From assembly GCF_014042345.1 (NCBI RefSeq), contig NZ_JACEZT010000014.1, forward strand, positions 1-64,000: DNA of 64,000 nucleotides, written 5' to 3'. Source of the stretch: Rugamonas brunnea (GTDB lineage: Bacteria; Pseudomonadota; Gammaproteobacteria; Burkholderiales; Burkholderiaceae_D). Position numbers and translations under genes: made by a program. Shown in pieces: positions 1 through 8,055 of this stretch. Position 1 is the first letter of the stretch, and the number at the start of each line of letters is the position of its first letter. A model generated the notes under the pieces. It made no database searches. It was not told the origin of the DNA and saw only the letters and a program-made list of their open reading frames with translations.

Positions 1-4
1 TCAA

Positions 5-120
5 AGCTTGATGACCATAGCAAGTTGGTCCCACCCCTTCCCATCCCGAACAGGACCGTGAAACAACTCTGCGCCGATGATAGTGCTGCAACCAGTGTGA
101 AAGTAGGTTATCGTCAAGCT
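5..120 (+). rRNA. rrf: 5S ribosomal RNA
   Basis: This is 5S rRNA of the large ribosomal subunit. The first and last ten bases (5-14 and 111-120) pair into the closing helix with one wobble, and the interior carries the familiar betaproteobacterial 5S core around TGGTCCCACC, CCCATCCCGAAC and GTGAAAGTAGG. Length is about 116 nt, as expected. It lies at the left edge, so the 16S and 23S genes of the operon should be just outside the window. A strong intrinsic terminator follows. Confidence 0.95.
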
Positions 121-136
121 AGTTATTATGAAAAAA

Positions 137-168
137 CCCCGCTGACATGTGTCGGCGGGGTTTTTTTT
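137..168 (+). terminator. rrn operon intrinsic terminator
   Basis: A 10-bp stem (137-146 with 151-160, one G-T wobble) closes on the loop ATGT and is followed by eight T residues. It sits 16 bases after the 5S rRNA and most likely ends the rRNA operon transcript. Confidence 0.92.
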
Positions 169-265
169 CGTCTGCGGTATTTGTTTGTCATCATTGTTGG
201 GTATCCGTTACTAAAAGCATCCGTATCTTTCCTTACTTTTGATATGAGGAAATAGAAGGTGTACC

Positions 266-307
266 ATGTCCCCTTTCGCGCCAGCTTTAGAACTCAATGA
301 AAATTAA
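266..307 (+). CDS. Possible 13-codon leader ORF overlapping the TPR gene start
   Basis: An ATG at 266 is preceded by a good Shine-Dalgarno (AGAAGG, 255-260). It reads 13 codons (MSPFAPALELNEN) to a TAA at 305-307, overlapping the ATG of the next gene at 297 in another frame. The downstream ATG has only a weak ribosome site of its own, so the arrangement looks like translational coupling. The ORF is very short and may be chance. No function is proposed for the peptide itself. Confidence 0.3.
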   Translation: MSPFAPALELNEN

Positions 308-1688
308 GACTGCTCCAACCAGTAGCAACAACAAGGTTTCCGCCCCGAGCATGCGTCGCGCCATTGCCCGGTTGCTGGGGTATTCCGGCATGATTGCACT
401 GTTGTGGGCGTCGCCGTCGCAGGCCGATGAAGTCGCGGATGTGAGTAAATTGCTGCGTGCAGGCAAAGTGGCCGAAGCGCTGGTCAAGACCAATGAGTTC
501 CTGGCCAAGCACCCGTCCGATCCGCAAATGCGCTTCATGAAAGGCGTCTTGCTGACCGAACAGAACAAGTCGGACGAAGCCATTGCCGTCTTCACCAAGC
601 TGACCGAAGATTACCGCGATTTGCCTGAACCCTATAATAACCTGGCTGTCCTGTACGCGGCCAACGGCCAGTACGAGAAGGCGCGCATCGCGCTGGAAAA
701 GGCCATCCGCACCAATCCCAGCTATATGACGGCCTATGAGAACCTGGGCGATGTCTATGGCAAGATGGCCAGCCAGGCCTACGACAAGGCGCTGGCCCTG
801 GGCGCCAACAACACGCCCGCCAAGTCCAAGCTGACCTTGCTGCGCACGTTCTCCAGCAGCACCGGCGCCAAGGTGACCGTGCCGGAACCGCAAGTGGCGC
901 AAGCCGCGCCAGCACCGGCCCATCCCGTGGCCAATGCGCCTGTACAACTGATCACGCCATTGTCGCCGAACACGGCCAAGTCCATGCCGCCACAGCGCAT
1001 TCCGGCATTGGCGGTGACGCCGCCGCCGGCCGTGGCCGCCAAGCCGGCGCCCGCACCGGCCCCGGCACCGGCACCGGCTCCCGTGCTGGCGAAGGTCGAA
1101 CCGCCCAAGGCAGTGCCGATGCCGGCCCCTGTGCCTGCCAAACCGGCGGCGCCGGTGGTGCTGGCGAAGGTTGAACCCGCCAAGCCCGTGGCCGCGCCAG
1201 CGCCCGTCCCAGCGAAGGTGGAACCGGCCAAGCCTGCTCCCGCTCCAGTGAAGGCGGAGCCGCCTAAACCTGCACCGGCGCCTGTGCTGGCCAAGGTGGA
1301 ACTGCCGAAGCCGGCCCCCAAGCCGGAACCGGCCAAACCAGATAACAGCGAGAACGATGCGGTCCTGAAACAGGTGCATGGCTGGGCCAAAGCCTGGTCG
1401 GCGCAGAACGTCGATGGCTATCTGGGCTATTACGCCAATGAGTTCGAGCCGCCCAAGGGCATGTCGCGCAAGGCCTGGGCCGAGGAGCGCCGCGCGCGCA
1501 TCGCCGGCAAGGGCCGCATCCACGTGGAGATCGGCACACCCGAAGTCGATGTTCATGGCAATACGGCCAAAGTGACGTTCCGGCAGACCTATGAATCCGA
1601 CCGATTAACGGCTCGTAGCCGGAAAACGCTCGTGCTGATCAAAAATGGTGGAAAATGGCAGATCAAGCAGGAGTCCTCGGGTAGCTGA
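297..1688 (+). CDS. TPR-repeat envelope protein with Pro/Ala linker and NTF2-like C-terminal domain
   Basis: Residues 1-43 look like a signal peptide with a long n-region, a hydrophobic stretch and an SQA cleavage site, so the protein is probably periplasmic. About three tetratricopeptide repeats follow (roughly 50-165). Next comes a long Ala/Pro/Lys/Val-rich linker (about 200-350) built from repeats of the type PVLAKVEP, then an NTF2/SnoaL-like domain at about 355-463. The next gene ends in a domain with a similar residue pattern, and the two genes overlap by one base (TGATG), so they are almost certainly co-translated partners. A scaffold or recruiting role in peptidoglycan processing is an inference from that pairing. 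An internal ATG at 351 would give a shorter signal peptide and is the alternative start. Confidence 0.85.
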   Translation: MKIKTAPTSSNNKVSAPSMRRAIARLLGYSGMIALLWASPSQADEVADVSKLLRAGKVAEALVKTNEFLAKHPSDPQMRFMKGVLLTEQNKSDEAIAVFTKLTEDYRDLPEPYNNLAVLYAANGQYEKARIALEKAIRTNPSYMTAYENLGDVYGKMASQAYDKALALGANNTPAKSKLTLLRTFSSSTGAKVTVPEPQVAQAAPAPAHPVANAPVQLITPLSPNTAKSMPPQRIPALAVTPPPAVAAKPAPAPAPAPAPAPVLAKVEPPKAVPMPAPVPAKPAAPVVLAKVEPAKPVAAPAPVPAKVEPAKPAPAPVKAEPPKPAPAPVLAKVELPKPAPKPEPAKPDNSENDAVLKQVHGWAKAWSAQNVDGYLGYYANEFEPPKGMSRKAWAEERRARIAGKGRIHVEIGTPEVDVHGNTAKVTFRQTYESDRLTARSRKTLVLIKNGGKWQIKQESSGS

Positions 1689-2926
1689 TGTCACACTTTA
1701 GATTTATGCAAGATTGGCGGACAAGTCGTGTGCTGTGCGTCCTCCTCATGGGGTTATTGGGGGGAGGGAGCAGCCTTGCCGCAAAAAAGCCCGTCAAGGC
1801 GCGCCATGCGCCGGTAGTCCAGAAGGCCGACCCTGAAGAGTTGTTGTCCGACATCTACCGGGAATTGGCTGAGAATAATCTGCGCGCCGCGCAGGACAAG
1901 GCGGACGCGCTGGTCGAAGCCTATCCGAATTTCCGTCTTGGCCACCTGCTGCGCGGTGACTTGCTGTTGATGCATACCCGTCCCGTGGCCATGCTGGGCG
2001 CGGCCGTGCCCGTTGGCGCGGAAGCGCGGCTGGCCGACCTGCGGCGCGAAGCGGCCGTGCGCTTCCAGGCCCAGCCTGGCCGCCCCGCAGCCTCGCTGGT
2101 ACCGCGCGCCTTGCTGCAGATGCGCAAGGACCAGCGCCATGCCCTGATCGTGGACGCCAAGCATTCCCGGCTTTACCTGTACGAAAACCGCAATGACCAG
2201 TTGCGCCTGCTGTCGGACTTTTACGTCAGCCAGGGCAAGCTGGGCATCAACAAGTCGCGCGAAGGCGACATGCGCACGCCGATCGGCGTGTACTACATCG
2301 TCGGCCGCCTGCCCGGCGTGAAGCTGCCCGACATGTATGGCAAGGGCGCCTTGCCGCTCGACTATCCGAACGATTGGGACAAGGTCCACGGCCGCGGCGG
2401 TTCCGGCATCTGGGTGCACGGCACGCCACCGGAAACGTTCAGCCGGCCGCCGCTGTCCACGGACGGTTGCGTGGTGGTCAGCAATGACGACCTGTTCAAG
2501 CTGACCCGCACGGTGGAAATCGGCAAGACCCCGGTGCTGATTGGCGACCAGGTGGAGTTCGTCACCAAATCCGTCATGGAGAACGACCTCAAGCTGGCCA
2601 CCGGCCTGGTGGAAAGTTGGCGGCGCGACGTGGAGCGGCGCGACGAAGCGGGCCTGCGCTCGCATTATTCGGCGCACTTCAAGTCCGCCAATGACGAGGA
2701 TGTGGACACCTGGCTGGCCAAGCAGCAATTCCTGCCCGGGGCCAAGAAGGTCAGCGTGACCGTGATCGATCCCAGCTATTTCCGGGAACCCAGCAAGGAA
2801 GAGATCATCGTTAGCAACTTCATCCAGGAAACCGTGGTGGGCCGCTACCGCCATGCCGTGCGCAAGAAACAGTATTGGGCCAAGGAAGGCCAGGCCTGGA
2901 AGATCGTCGCGGAATCGAACGCGTAA
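1688..2926 (+). CDS. L,D-transpeptidase (YkuD) family protein with NTF2-like C-terminal domain, Csd6/YafK-like
   Basis: This is an exported peptidoglycan-modifying enzyme. A hydrophobic N-terminus (about residues 12-32) is followed by an alpha-helical region and the YkuD catalytic domain (about 150-290). The expected active-site residues are visible: His244 in WVHGTP and Cys261 in STDGCVVV. The C-terminal about 120 residues form an NTF2-like domain similar in pattern to that of the preceding TPR protein. The combination of YkuD and a C-terminal NTF2-like pocket is known from Helicobacter Csd6, which acts as an L,D-carboxypeptidase. The reaction here could therefore be trimming of tetrapeptides rather than cross-linking. 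Its start overlaps the stop of the TPR gene. A long hairpin follows. Confidence 0.9.
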   Translation: MSHFRFMQDWRTSRVLCVLLMGLLGGGSSLAAKKPVKARHAPVVQKADPEELLSDIYRELAENNLRAAQDKADALVEAYPNFRLGHLLRGDLLLMHTRPVAMLGAAVPVGAEARLADLRREAAVRFQAQPGRPAASLVPRALLQMRKDQRHALIVDAKHSRLYLYENRNDQLRLLSDFYVSQGKLGINKSREGDMRTPIGVYYIVGRLPGVKLPDMYGKGALPLDYPNDWDKVHGRGGSGIWVHGTPPETFSRPPLSTDGCVVVSNDDLFKLTRTVEIGKTPVLIGDQVEFVTKSVMENDLKLATGLVESWRRDVERRDEAGLRSHYSAHFKSANDEDVDTWLAKQQFLPGAKKVSVTVIDPSYFREPSKEEIIVSNFIQETVVGRYRHAVRKKQYWAKEGQAWKIVAESNA

Positions 2927-2932
2927 AAAAAG

Positions 2933-2990
2933 ACCGCCATGTGCGCGTGCGACGCTCAAGATCGTCGCACGGCCACATGGCGGTTTTCTT
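2933..2990. terminator. Bidirectional terminator between the YkuD gene and pagL
   Basis: An 11-bp outer stem (2933-2943 with 2974-2984) encloses a second perfect 8-bp stem (2947-2954 with 2963-2970). A-rich sequence lies on the left (2924-2931) and TTTTCTT on the right, so it can terminate both converging transcripts. Confidence 0.85.
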
Positions 2991-3005
2991 AATCGGGCGT
3001 GGCCG

Positions 3006-3554
3006 TCAGAAGTGGTACGACGCCTTCAGTTCCAGGAAGTTCACGCCCGTGTTGGGCTTGCGGTAACCGCCATTGGAAAAGTGCTGGATCTTGGCGCCGA
3101 TCTCCCAGTTGTTGTCGAGCACATAGCCAATGCCGATGTGGTCGCCAAACTGGAACAGCGTGGACAAGCGGTAGGTATCGTTGTTGTACAGCTCGGACAG
3201 CCGGTGCACACCGATGCCGCCTTCGTAATAGATGCCCTTCTTGTTGTCGTGCTCCCAGCGGAACACCGGGGTGAAGCCGATGTCGGTCAGGTTTTCATGG
3301 GCGCCCGACACGTTCTGGTATTGGTATTCACGCCAGAAGCCGAAGCTGGCGTCCCAGTAGCCGCTCAGGTGGCTGCCGTTGGACTGGAACCAGCGTGCGC
3401 TCCAATCCTTCTGCACCCCCAGGCGCACCATACGCACCTTAGCGGAACTGCCATAGTCAACGGAAACGGAATCGATCACACTACCATCTGCTGCCTGTGC
3501 CGCGTGCACGGCCAACAATGCGGCGGCTGCCGCAATCAACTTTTTAGCGAACAT
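3006..3554 (-). CDS. pagL: PagL-family acyloxyacyl hydrolase (lipid A 3-O-deacylase)
   Basis: This is a small outer-membrane beta-barrel of 182 residues, the usual PagL size. The start was placed at the ATG at 3554 because it gives a clean signal peptide (MFAKKLIAAAAALLAVHAAQA); a longer frame upstream lacks one. The C-terminus ends in Phe and carries the family signature, with HFSN followed by a Pro-Asn-Thr-Gly turn. The enzyme class removes the 3-position acyl chain from lipid A in the outer leaflet. The His and Ser of the catalytic triad are present. At the place where I recall the catalytic Glu, the sequence has Asn, with a Glu three residues later, so activity is not certain. It is transcribed alone, divergent from the dehydrogenase at 3694. 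Confidence 0.85.
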   Translation of the reverse strand: MFAKKLIAAAAALLAVHAAQAADGSVIDSVSVDYGSSAKVRMVRLGVQKDWSARWFQSNGSHLSGYWDASFGFWREYQYQNVSGAHENLTDIGFTPVFRWEHDNKKGIYYEGGIGVHRLSELYNNDTYRLSTLFQFGDHIGIGYVLDNNWEIGAKIQHFSNGGYRKPNTGVNFLELKASYHF

Positions 3555-3693
3555 AGTATCCTTACAATTAAAAAGCTGTATCTCTCCACGGATACGGCTG
3601 ACCTGATTGTACCGGGGTTCCAACAAAATGTTTTAGCGTGAGAATTTTCTTAAATTGATAGCAATATCGACCTTTTCAGGAGTAAGTACCCCC

Positions 3694-4584
3694 ATGCGCA
3701 TCACCTTTCTTGGCATCGGCTTGATGGGAGACCCGATGGTACGCCGGCTGTTGAATTCTGGCTATAGCGTCAAGGCCTGGAACCGCACCCACAGCAAGGC
3801 GCAAGCGCTGGCTGAGGCCGGCGCCGTGCCCGTGCAGCAGCTCGATGAAGCCGTGCGCGACGCCGACATCGTCATTTCCATGCTGGAGGCGGGCCCCACC
3901 GTGGCACTGGTGCTGGAAGCCGCCTTGCCGGCGCTCGCGCCCAACGCGCTCTGGATCGACATGAGCTCGACCCGCCAGTCGGAGGCGCAGCAGTTCCACG
4001 CCTTGCTCGCCGCGCAGGGCCGGCGCTTCATCGACGCCCCCGTGTCCGGCGGCGTGGGCGGCGCCCAGGCCGGTACGCTGGCGATCATGGCCGGTGGCAG
4101 CGCCCAGGATTTCGCCCAGGCCGAGCCGGTGCTGGCGGCCATGGGGCGGCCCACGCTGGTGGGCCCGGCCGGCAGCGGTCAGGTATCGAAGTTGTGCAAC
4201 CAGCTGATCGTGGGCGCGACGCTCAACATCGTGGCCGAAGCGTTGCTGCTGGCGCAGGCAGCCGGCGCCGACCCGGCCGCCGTGCGCACGGCCATCCGTG
4301 GCGGTTTCGCCGAGAGCAAGATTTTGGAGGTGCATGGCCAGCGCATGCTGGAGCGCAATTTCGTCGCCGGCGGCCAGGTCAAGACGCAGATCAAGGACCA
4401 GCGCAACATCCTGGCTGCCGCAGCGGCCGCTGGCGTGACCTTGCCCGTCACCGAGCTGGTCACGCAGCGTTATGAGACCATCGAGCAGGTCTACCCGCAG
4501 GCCGACCATTCGGCCGCCCTGCTGGCACTGGAGCGCCTGAATCCGGGCCAGCGCGTGGGCACGGCGCCGGACAAGCTGGCCTGA
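3694..4584 (+). CDS. NAD(P)-dependent oxidoreductase, 3-hydroxyisobutyrate dehydrogenase family
   Basis: The 296-residue protein has the N-terminal Rossmann signature FLGIGLMGDPM, the substrate-loop motif DAPVSGG (about residue 110) and the catalytic-lysine region SGQVSKLCNQ (about 160-170). These define the beta-hydroxyacid dehydrogenase family: 3-hydroxyisobutyrate, tartronate semialdehyde and related 3-hydroxy acids. The start at 3694 is set by AGGAGT eleven bases upstream; an in-frame extension to 3655 has no ribosome site. The exact substrate cannot be told from the sequence, and no valine-degradation genes adjoin it. It converges on the M20 amidohydrolase with only 24 bases between. Confidence 0.88.
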   Translation: MRITFLGIGLMGDPMVRRLLNSGYSVKAWNRTHSKAQALAEAGAVPVQQLDEAVRDADIVISMLEAGPTVALVLEAALPALAPNALWIDMSSTRQSEAQQFHALLAAQGRRFIDAPVSGGVGGAQAGTLAIMAGGSAQDFAQAEPVLAAMGRPTLVGPAGSGQVSKLCNQLIVGATLNIVAEALLLAQAAGADPAAVRTAIRGGFAESKILEVHGQRMLERNFVAGGQVKTQIKDQRNILAAAAAAGVTLPVTELVTQRYETIEQVYPQADHSAALLALERLNPGQRVGTAPDKLA

Positions 4585-4608
4585 GTTGCCGCTGGCCCCG
4601 CTGGTGAC

Positions 4609-5805
4609 TTACTTCGCCAGCGGCAGGCTCTTTTCCGCCAGCCGCACCCAGAAGCTTGCGCCGATCGGCAGCAGGTCGTCGTTGAAGTCGTAGCTGGCGT
4701 TGTGCAGCACGCACGGGCCCAGGCCGTGGCCACCATCGCGGTGGCCGCCTTCGCCATTACCGATGAAGACGTAGCAGCCCGGCTTGGCTTGCAGGAAGAA
4801 GGCGAAGTCTTCCGCGCCCATGGTCGGCTCCACGCTGGGGTTGACGTTGTCGGCCCCGGCCACCTCCCGCATCACGTCCAGCGCGAACTGGGTTTCGCGC
4901 GCGTGGTTGATCAGCGGCGGATAGTTGCGCTTGAACTCGAAATCGACGTCGGCGCCGAAGGCGGCGGCCGTGTGGCGGGCAATCTCGCCCATGCGCGTTT
5001 CCAGCAAGTCCAGCACTGGCGTGGTGAAGGTGCGCACCGTGCCCACCATCTTGGCTTCGTCCGGAATCACGTTGGTGGCGCTGCCGGCGTGGATCTGGGT
5101 GATCGACAGCACGGCCGTATCGAGCGGGCTTTTCTCGCGCGTGATGATGGTTTGCCAGCTTTGCGCGATCTGCACGGCCACCATCACCGGGTCGATGCCA
5201 TTGTGGGGCTGGGCCGCGTGCGCGCCCTTGCCCTTGATGGTGACATGGAATTCATTGCTCGATGCCATCATCGGCCCTTCCGTCACGCTCAGTGTGCCGG
5301 TGGGGGCGCCGGGCCAGTTGTGCATGCCGTAGATCGCATCCATCGGACACTTCTCGAACAGGCCGTCGGCGATCATGCTGCGGGCACCGGCGCCGCCTTC
5401 CTCGGCCGGCTGGAAGATCACGTAAACGGTGCCGTCGAAGTTGCGGTGGCTGGCCAGGTAGCGGGCCGCGCCCAGCAGCATGGCCGTGTGGCCGTCGTGG
5501 CCGCAGGCGTGCATCTTGCCGGGGTGGCGCGAGGCGTGCTCGAAGGTGTTGATCTCCTGCATGGGCAGCGCGTCCATGTCGGCCCGCAGGCCCACCGCGC
5601 GCTGCGAGGTGCCGTGCTTGATGATGCCGACCACGCCCGTCTGGCCCATGCCGCGCAGGATGGGGATGCCCCATTCCGTCAGCTTGGCCGCCACCACGTC
5701 GGATGTGCGCCGTTCCTCATAGCACAGCTCGGGATGGGCGTGCAGGTCGCGCCGGATCTGCTGCAATTCGGATTGAAACGCCAGGATAGGCTCAACTAGT
5801 TTCAT
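4609..5805 (-). CDS. M20-family amidohydrolase (hippurate hydrolase/HipO-like)
   Basis: This cytoplasmic metal-dependent amidase of 398 residues matches the usual length of the HipO/amhX group. Metal-binding residues are visible: Cys101 and His103 in HACGHDGH, the Glu pair 135-136 in QPAEEGG, His162 in GMHNWP, and a distal His in the C-terminal region rich in HRDGGHG. A dimerisation domain is inserted in the middle (about 185-300, MASSNEFHVTIKGKGAHAA). The family hydrolyses N-acyl amino acids such as hippurate, N-acetyl amino acids or indole-acetyl conjugates. The natural substrate is unknown here. The gene stands alone. Confidence 0.92.
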   Translation of the reverse strand: MKLVEPILAFQSELQQIRRDLHAHPELCYEERRTSDVVAAKLTEWGIPILRGMGQTGVVGIIKHGTSQRAVGLRADMDALPMQEINTFEHASRHPGKMHACGHDGHTAMLLGAARYLASHRNFDGTVYVIFQPAEEGGAGARSMIADGLFEKCPMDAIYGMHNWPGAPTGTLSVTEGPMMASSNEFHVTIKGKGAHAAQPHNGIDPVMVAVQIAQSWQTIITREKSPLDTAVLSITQIHAGSATNVIPDEAKMVGTVRTFTTPVLDLLETRMGEIARHTAAAFGADVDFEFKRNYPPLINHARETQFALDVMREVAGADNVNPSVEPTMGAEDFAFFLQAKPGCYVFIGNGEGGHRDGGHGLGPCVLHNASYDFNDDLLPIGASFWVRLAEKSLPLAK

Positions 5806-5967
5806 TGCTGTCTCCGTGTTGGGTGTCGCAGCCTGCCGAGGCCGCCTGCGAGATCAGGCATTGTAGCCCTTGTAACAGCGGGAAATCCAGCGCCAACCCG
5901 ACGGGCGGTGCGCTGCGCCGGAATCGTTTACGATAGCGGTTTCAGTGTACGCTTTTTGGAACCCGAC

Positions 5968-8046
5968 ATGACGATCACCCACGTTCGCGCCGCCTGCCCG
6001 CATGACTGCCCCGATACCTGTGCCCTGCTGGTCACGGTGGAAGATGGCGTGGCCACCGAGGTCAAGGGCGATCCCGACCATCCGCCCACGGCCGGCGTGC
6101 TGTGCACCAAGGTGTCGCGCTACACGGAACGCACCTACCACGCCGAGCGCCTGCTGCACCCGCTGCGCCGGGTGGGCAAGAAGGGCGAGGGCAAGTTCGA
6201 GCGCATCAGTTGGGACGAGGCGCTAGACACCATCGCCGCCCGCCTCAAGGAGATTGCCGCGCGCGCGCCCGAAGCGATTTTGCCGTACAACTATTGCGGC
6301 ACCATGGGGCTGGTGCAGGGCGATTCCATGTCGGCCCGCTTCTTCCATCAACTGGGCGCGTCGCTGCTGGACCGCACGATCTGCGCCTCGGCCGGCGCGA
6401 CCGGCTACAAATATACAATGGGCGCCACCATCGGCACCGACCTGGAACAGTTCCAGAACGCCAAACTGATCCTGATCTGGGGCGGCAATCCCATCGCCTC
6501 CAACTTGCACTTCTGGACCCGGGCCCAGGAAGCCAAGCGGCGCGGCGCCAAGCTGATCGCCATCGACCCCTACCGTTCGCTGACGGCAGAAAAATGCCAC
6601 CAGCACATTGCGCTGATGCCGGGCACGGATGCGGCCCTGGCCTTGGGCATGATGCACGTGCTGATCAAGGAAGACCTGCTCGACCACGATTACGTGGCCC
6701 GCCACACGCTGGGCTTCGAGCAACTCAAGCAGCGCGCCGCCGAGTGGACGCCCGAGCGCGTGGCCGCCACCTGCGGCATCACCGTGGACGAGGTGGTGGA
6801 ACTGGCCCGCGTCTACGGCCAGATGGCCAAGGCCGGCGAGCCGGTGGCCATCCGCCTCAACTATGGCGTGCAGCGCGTGCGCGGCGGCGGCATGTCGGTG
6901 CGCAATATCACCTGCCTGCCGGCGCTGGTGGGCGCCTGGCGCCACCCGGCCGGCGGCGTGCAATTGTCGGCGTCCGGCGCCTTCCCCACCGACAAGCCGG
7001 CCCTGCAGCGGCCCGACCTGCTGCCGAACGCGCCGCGCACCATCAATATGGCCACCATCGGCGACGACCTGCTGCGCCCGGCCTCGGCCGCGTTCGGCCC
7101 CCAGGTCGAGGCGGTGATCGTCTACAACGCCAACCCGGTGGCCATCGCGCCCGATTCGCCCAAGGTGGCGGCCGGTTTCGCGCGCGAGGATCTGTTCACC
7201 GTCGTGCTCGAACATTTCCAGACCGATACGGCGGACTATGCCGACATCGTGCTGCCCGCCACCACCCAGCTCGAACACGTGGACGTCCACACGGCCTACG
7301 GCCACTCGTACATGATGGCCAACAACGCGGCCATCGCGCCGATCGGCGAAGCCAAGCCCAACACGGAAATCTTCCGCTTGCTGGCGGCCCGCATGGGCTT
7401 CGATGATCCCTGCTTCCAGGAAAGCGACGACCAGCTGGCGGCCCAGGCCTTCCGGCGCGACAGCCCGCGCGCCATCCACTTCGACTGGGAGTCGCTCAAG
7501 CGCAAGGGCTGGCAAAAGCTGGCCATGCCGGACGCGCCATTTGCCGACGGCGGTTTCCCCACGCCATCGGGCAAGTGCGAGTTCTATTCGGCCACCATGG
7601 CGGCCGACGGCCTCGATCCGCTGCCGTCCTACAACGCGCCCTACGAATCGCCGGGCAGCAACCCGGAACTGGCGGCGCGCTACCCGCTGGCCATGATTTC
7701 GCCGCCGGCCCGCAATTTCCTCAATTCCACCTTCGTCAACGTGAAGAGCCTGCGCGCGGCTGAAGGCGAGCCCCACCTCGACATCCACCCGGACGACTGC
7801 GCTGCGCGCGGCATCGCCGATGGCGACATGGTGCGCATCTTCAACGACCGCGGCGCTTTCGTGGCCAAGGCGCGCGTGACGACCAAGGCGCGGGCGGGGC
7901 TGGTGGTGGGCTTGTCCGTGTGGTGGAAGAAGCTGGCCAGCGACGGCAAGAACGCCAACGAGGTGACCAGCCAGGCGCTGACCGACATGGGCCGTGGCCC
8001 CACGTTTTACGATACACTGGTACAAGTCGAGAAAGTTGCCGCATGA
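5968..8046 (+). CDS. Molybdopterin-dependent oxidoreductase (formate dehydrogenase/BisC-type large subunit)
   Basis: The 692-residue protein begins with a [4Fe-4S] site (CPHDCPDTCAL, then a fourth Cys in GVLCTK). It continues through the molybdopterin oxidoreductase domain (about 60-470) to a C-terminal dinucleotide-binding domain (about 560-690, LDIHPDDCAARGIADGDMVRI). The start at 5968 places the cluster motif near the N-terminus as usual; the frame is open upstream to 5908 but adds nothing recognisable. No Tat signal is present, so it is cytoplasmic. No small iron-sulfur, cytochrome or chaperone subunit adjoins it, and the substrate is unknown. The next gene starts 10 bases downstream. Confidence 0.9.
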   Translation: MTITHVRAACPHDCPDTCALLVTVEDGVATEVKGDPDHPPTAGVLCTKVSRYTERTYHAERLLHPLRRVGKKGEGKFERISWDEALDTIAARLKEIAARAPEAILPYNYCGTMGLVQGDSMSARFFHQLGASLLDRTICASAGATGYKYTMGATIGTDLEQFQNAKLILIWGGNPIASNLHFWTRAQEAKRRGAKLIAIDPYRSLTAEKCHQHIALMPGTDAALALGMMHVLIKEDLLDHDYVARHTLGFEQLKQRAAEWTPERVAATCGITVDEVVELARVYGQMAKAGEPVAIRLNYGVQRVRGGGMSVRNITCLPALVGAWRHPAGGVQLSASGAFPTDKPALQRPDLLPNAPRTINMATIGDDLLRPASAAFGPQVEAVIVYNANPVAIAPDSPKVAAGFAREDLFTVVLEHFQTDTADYADIVLPATTQLEHVDVHTAYGHSYMMANNAAIAPIGEAKPNTEIFRLLAARMGFDDPCFQESDDQLAAQAFRRDSPRAIHFDWESLKRKGWQKLAMPDAPFADGGFPTPSGKCEFYSATMAADGLDPLPSYNAPYESPGSNPELAARYPLAMISPPARNFLNSTFVNVKSLRAAEGEPHLDIHPDDCAARGIADGDMVRIFNDRGAFVAKARVTTKARAGLVVGLSVWWKKLASDGKNANEVTSQALTDMGRGPTFYDTLVQVEKVAA

Positions 8047-8055
8047 AGGTGTGCC

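Noticed and set aside
898-1340. Repeat-rich DNA considered as a mobile or CRISPR-like repeat
   Set aside because: The repeats are the coding sequence of an Ala/Pro/Lys linker within a continuous frame, not spaced direct repeats with unique spacers.
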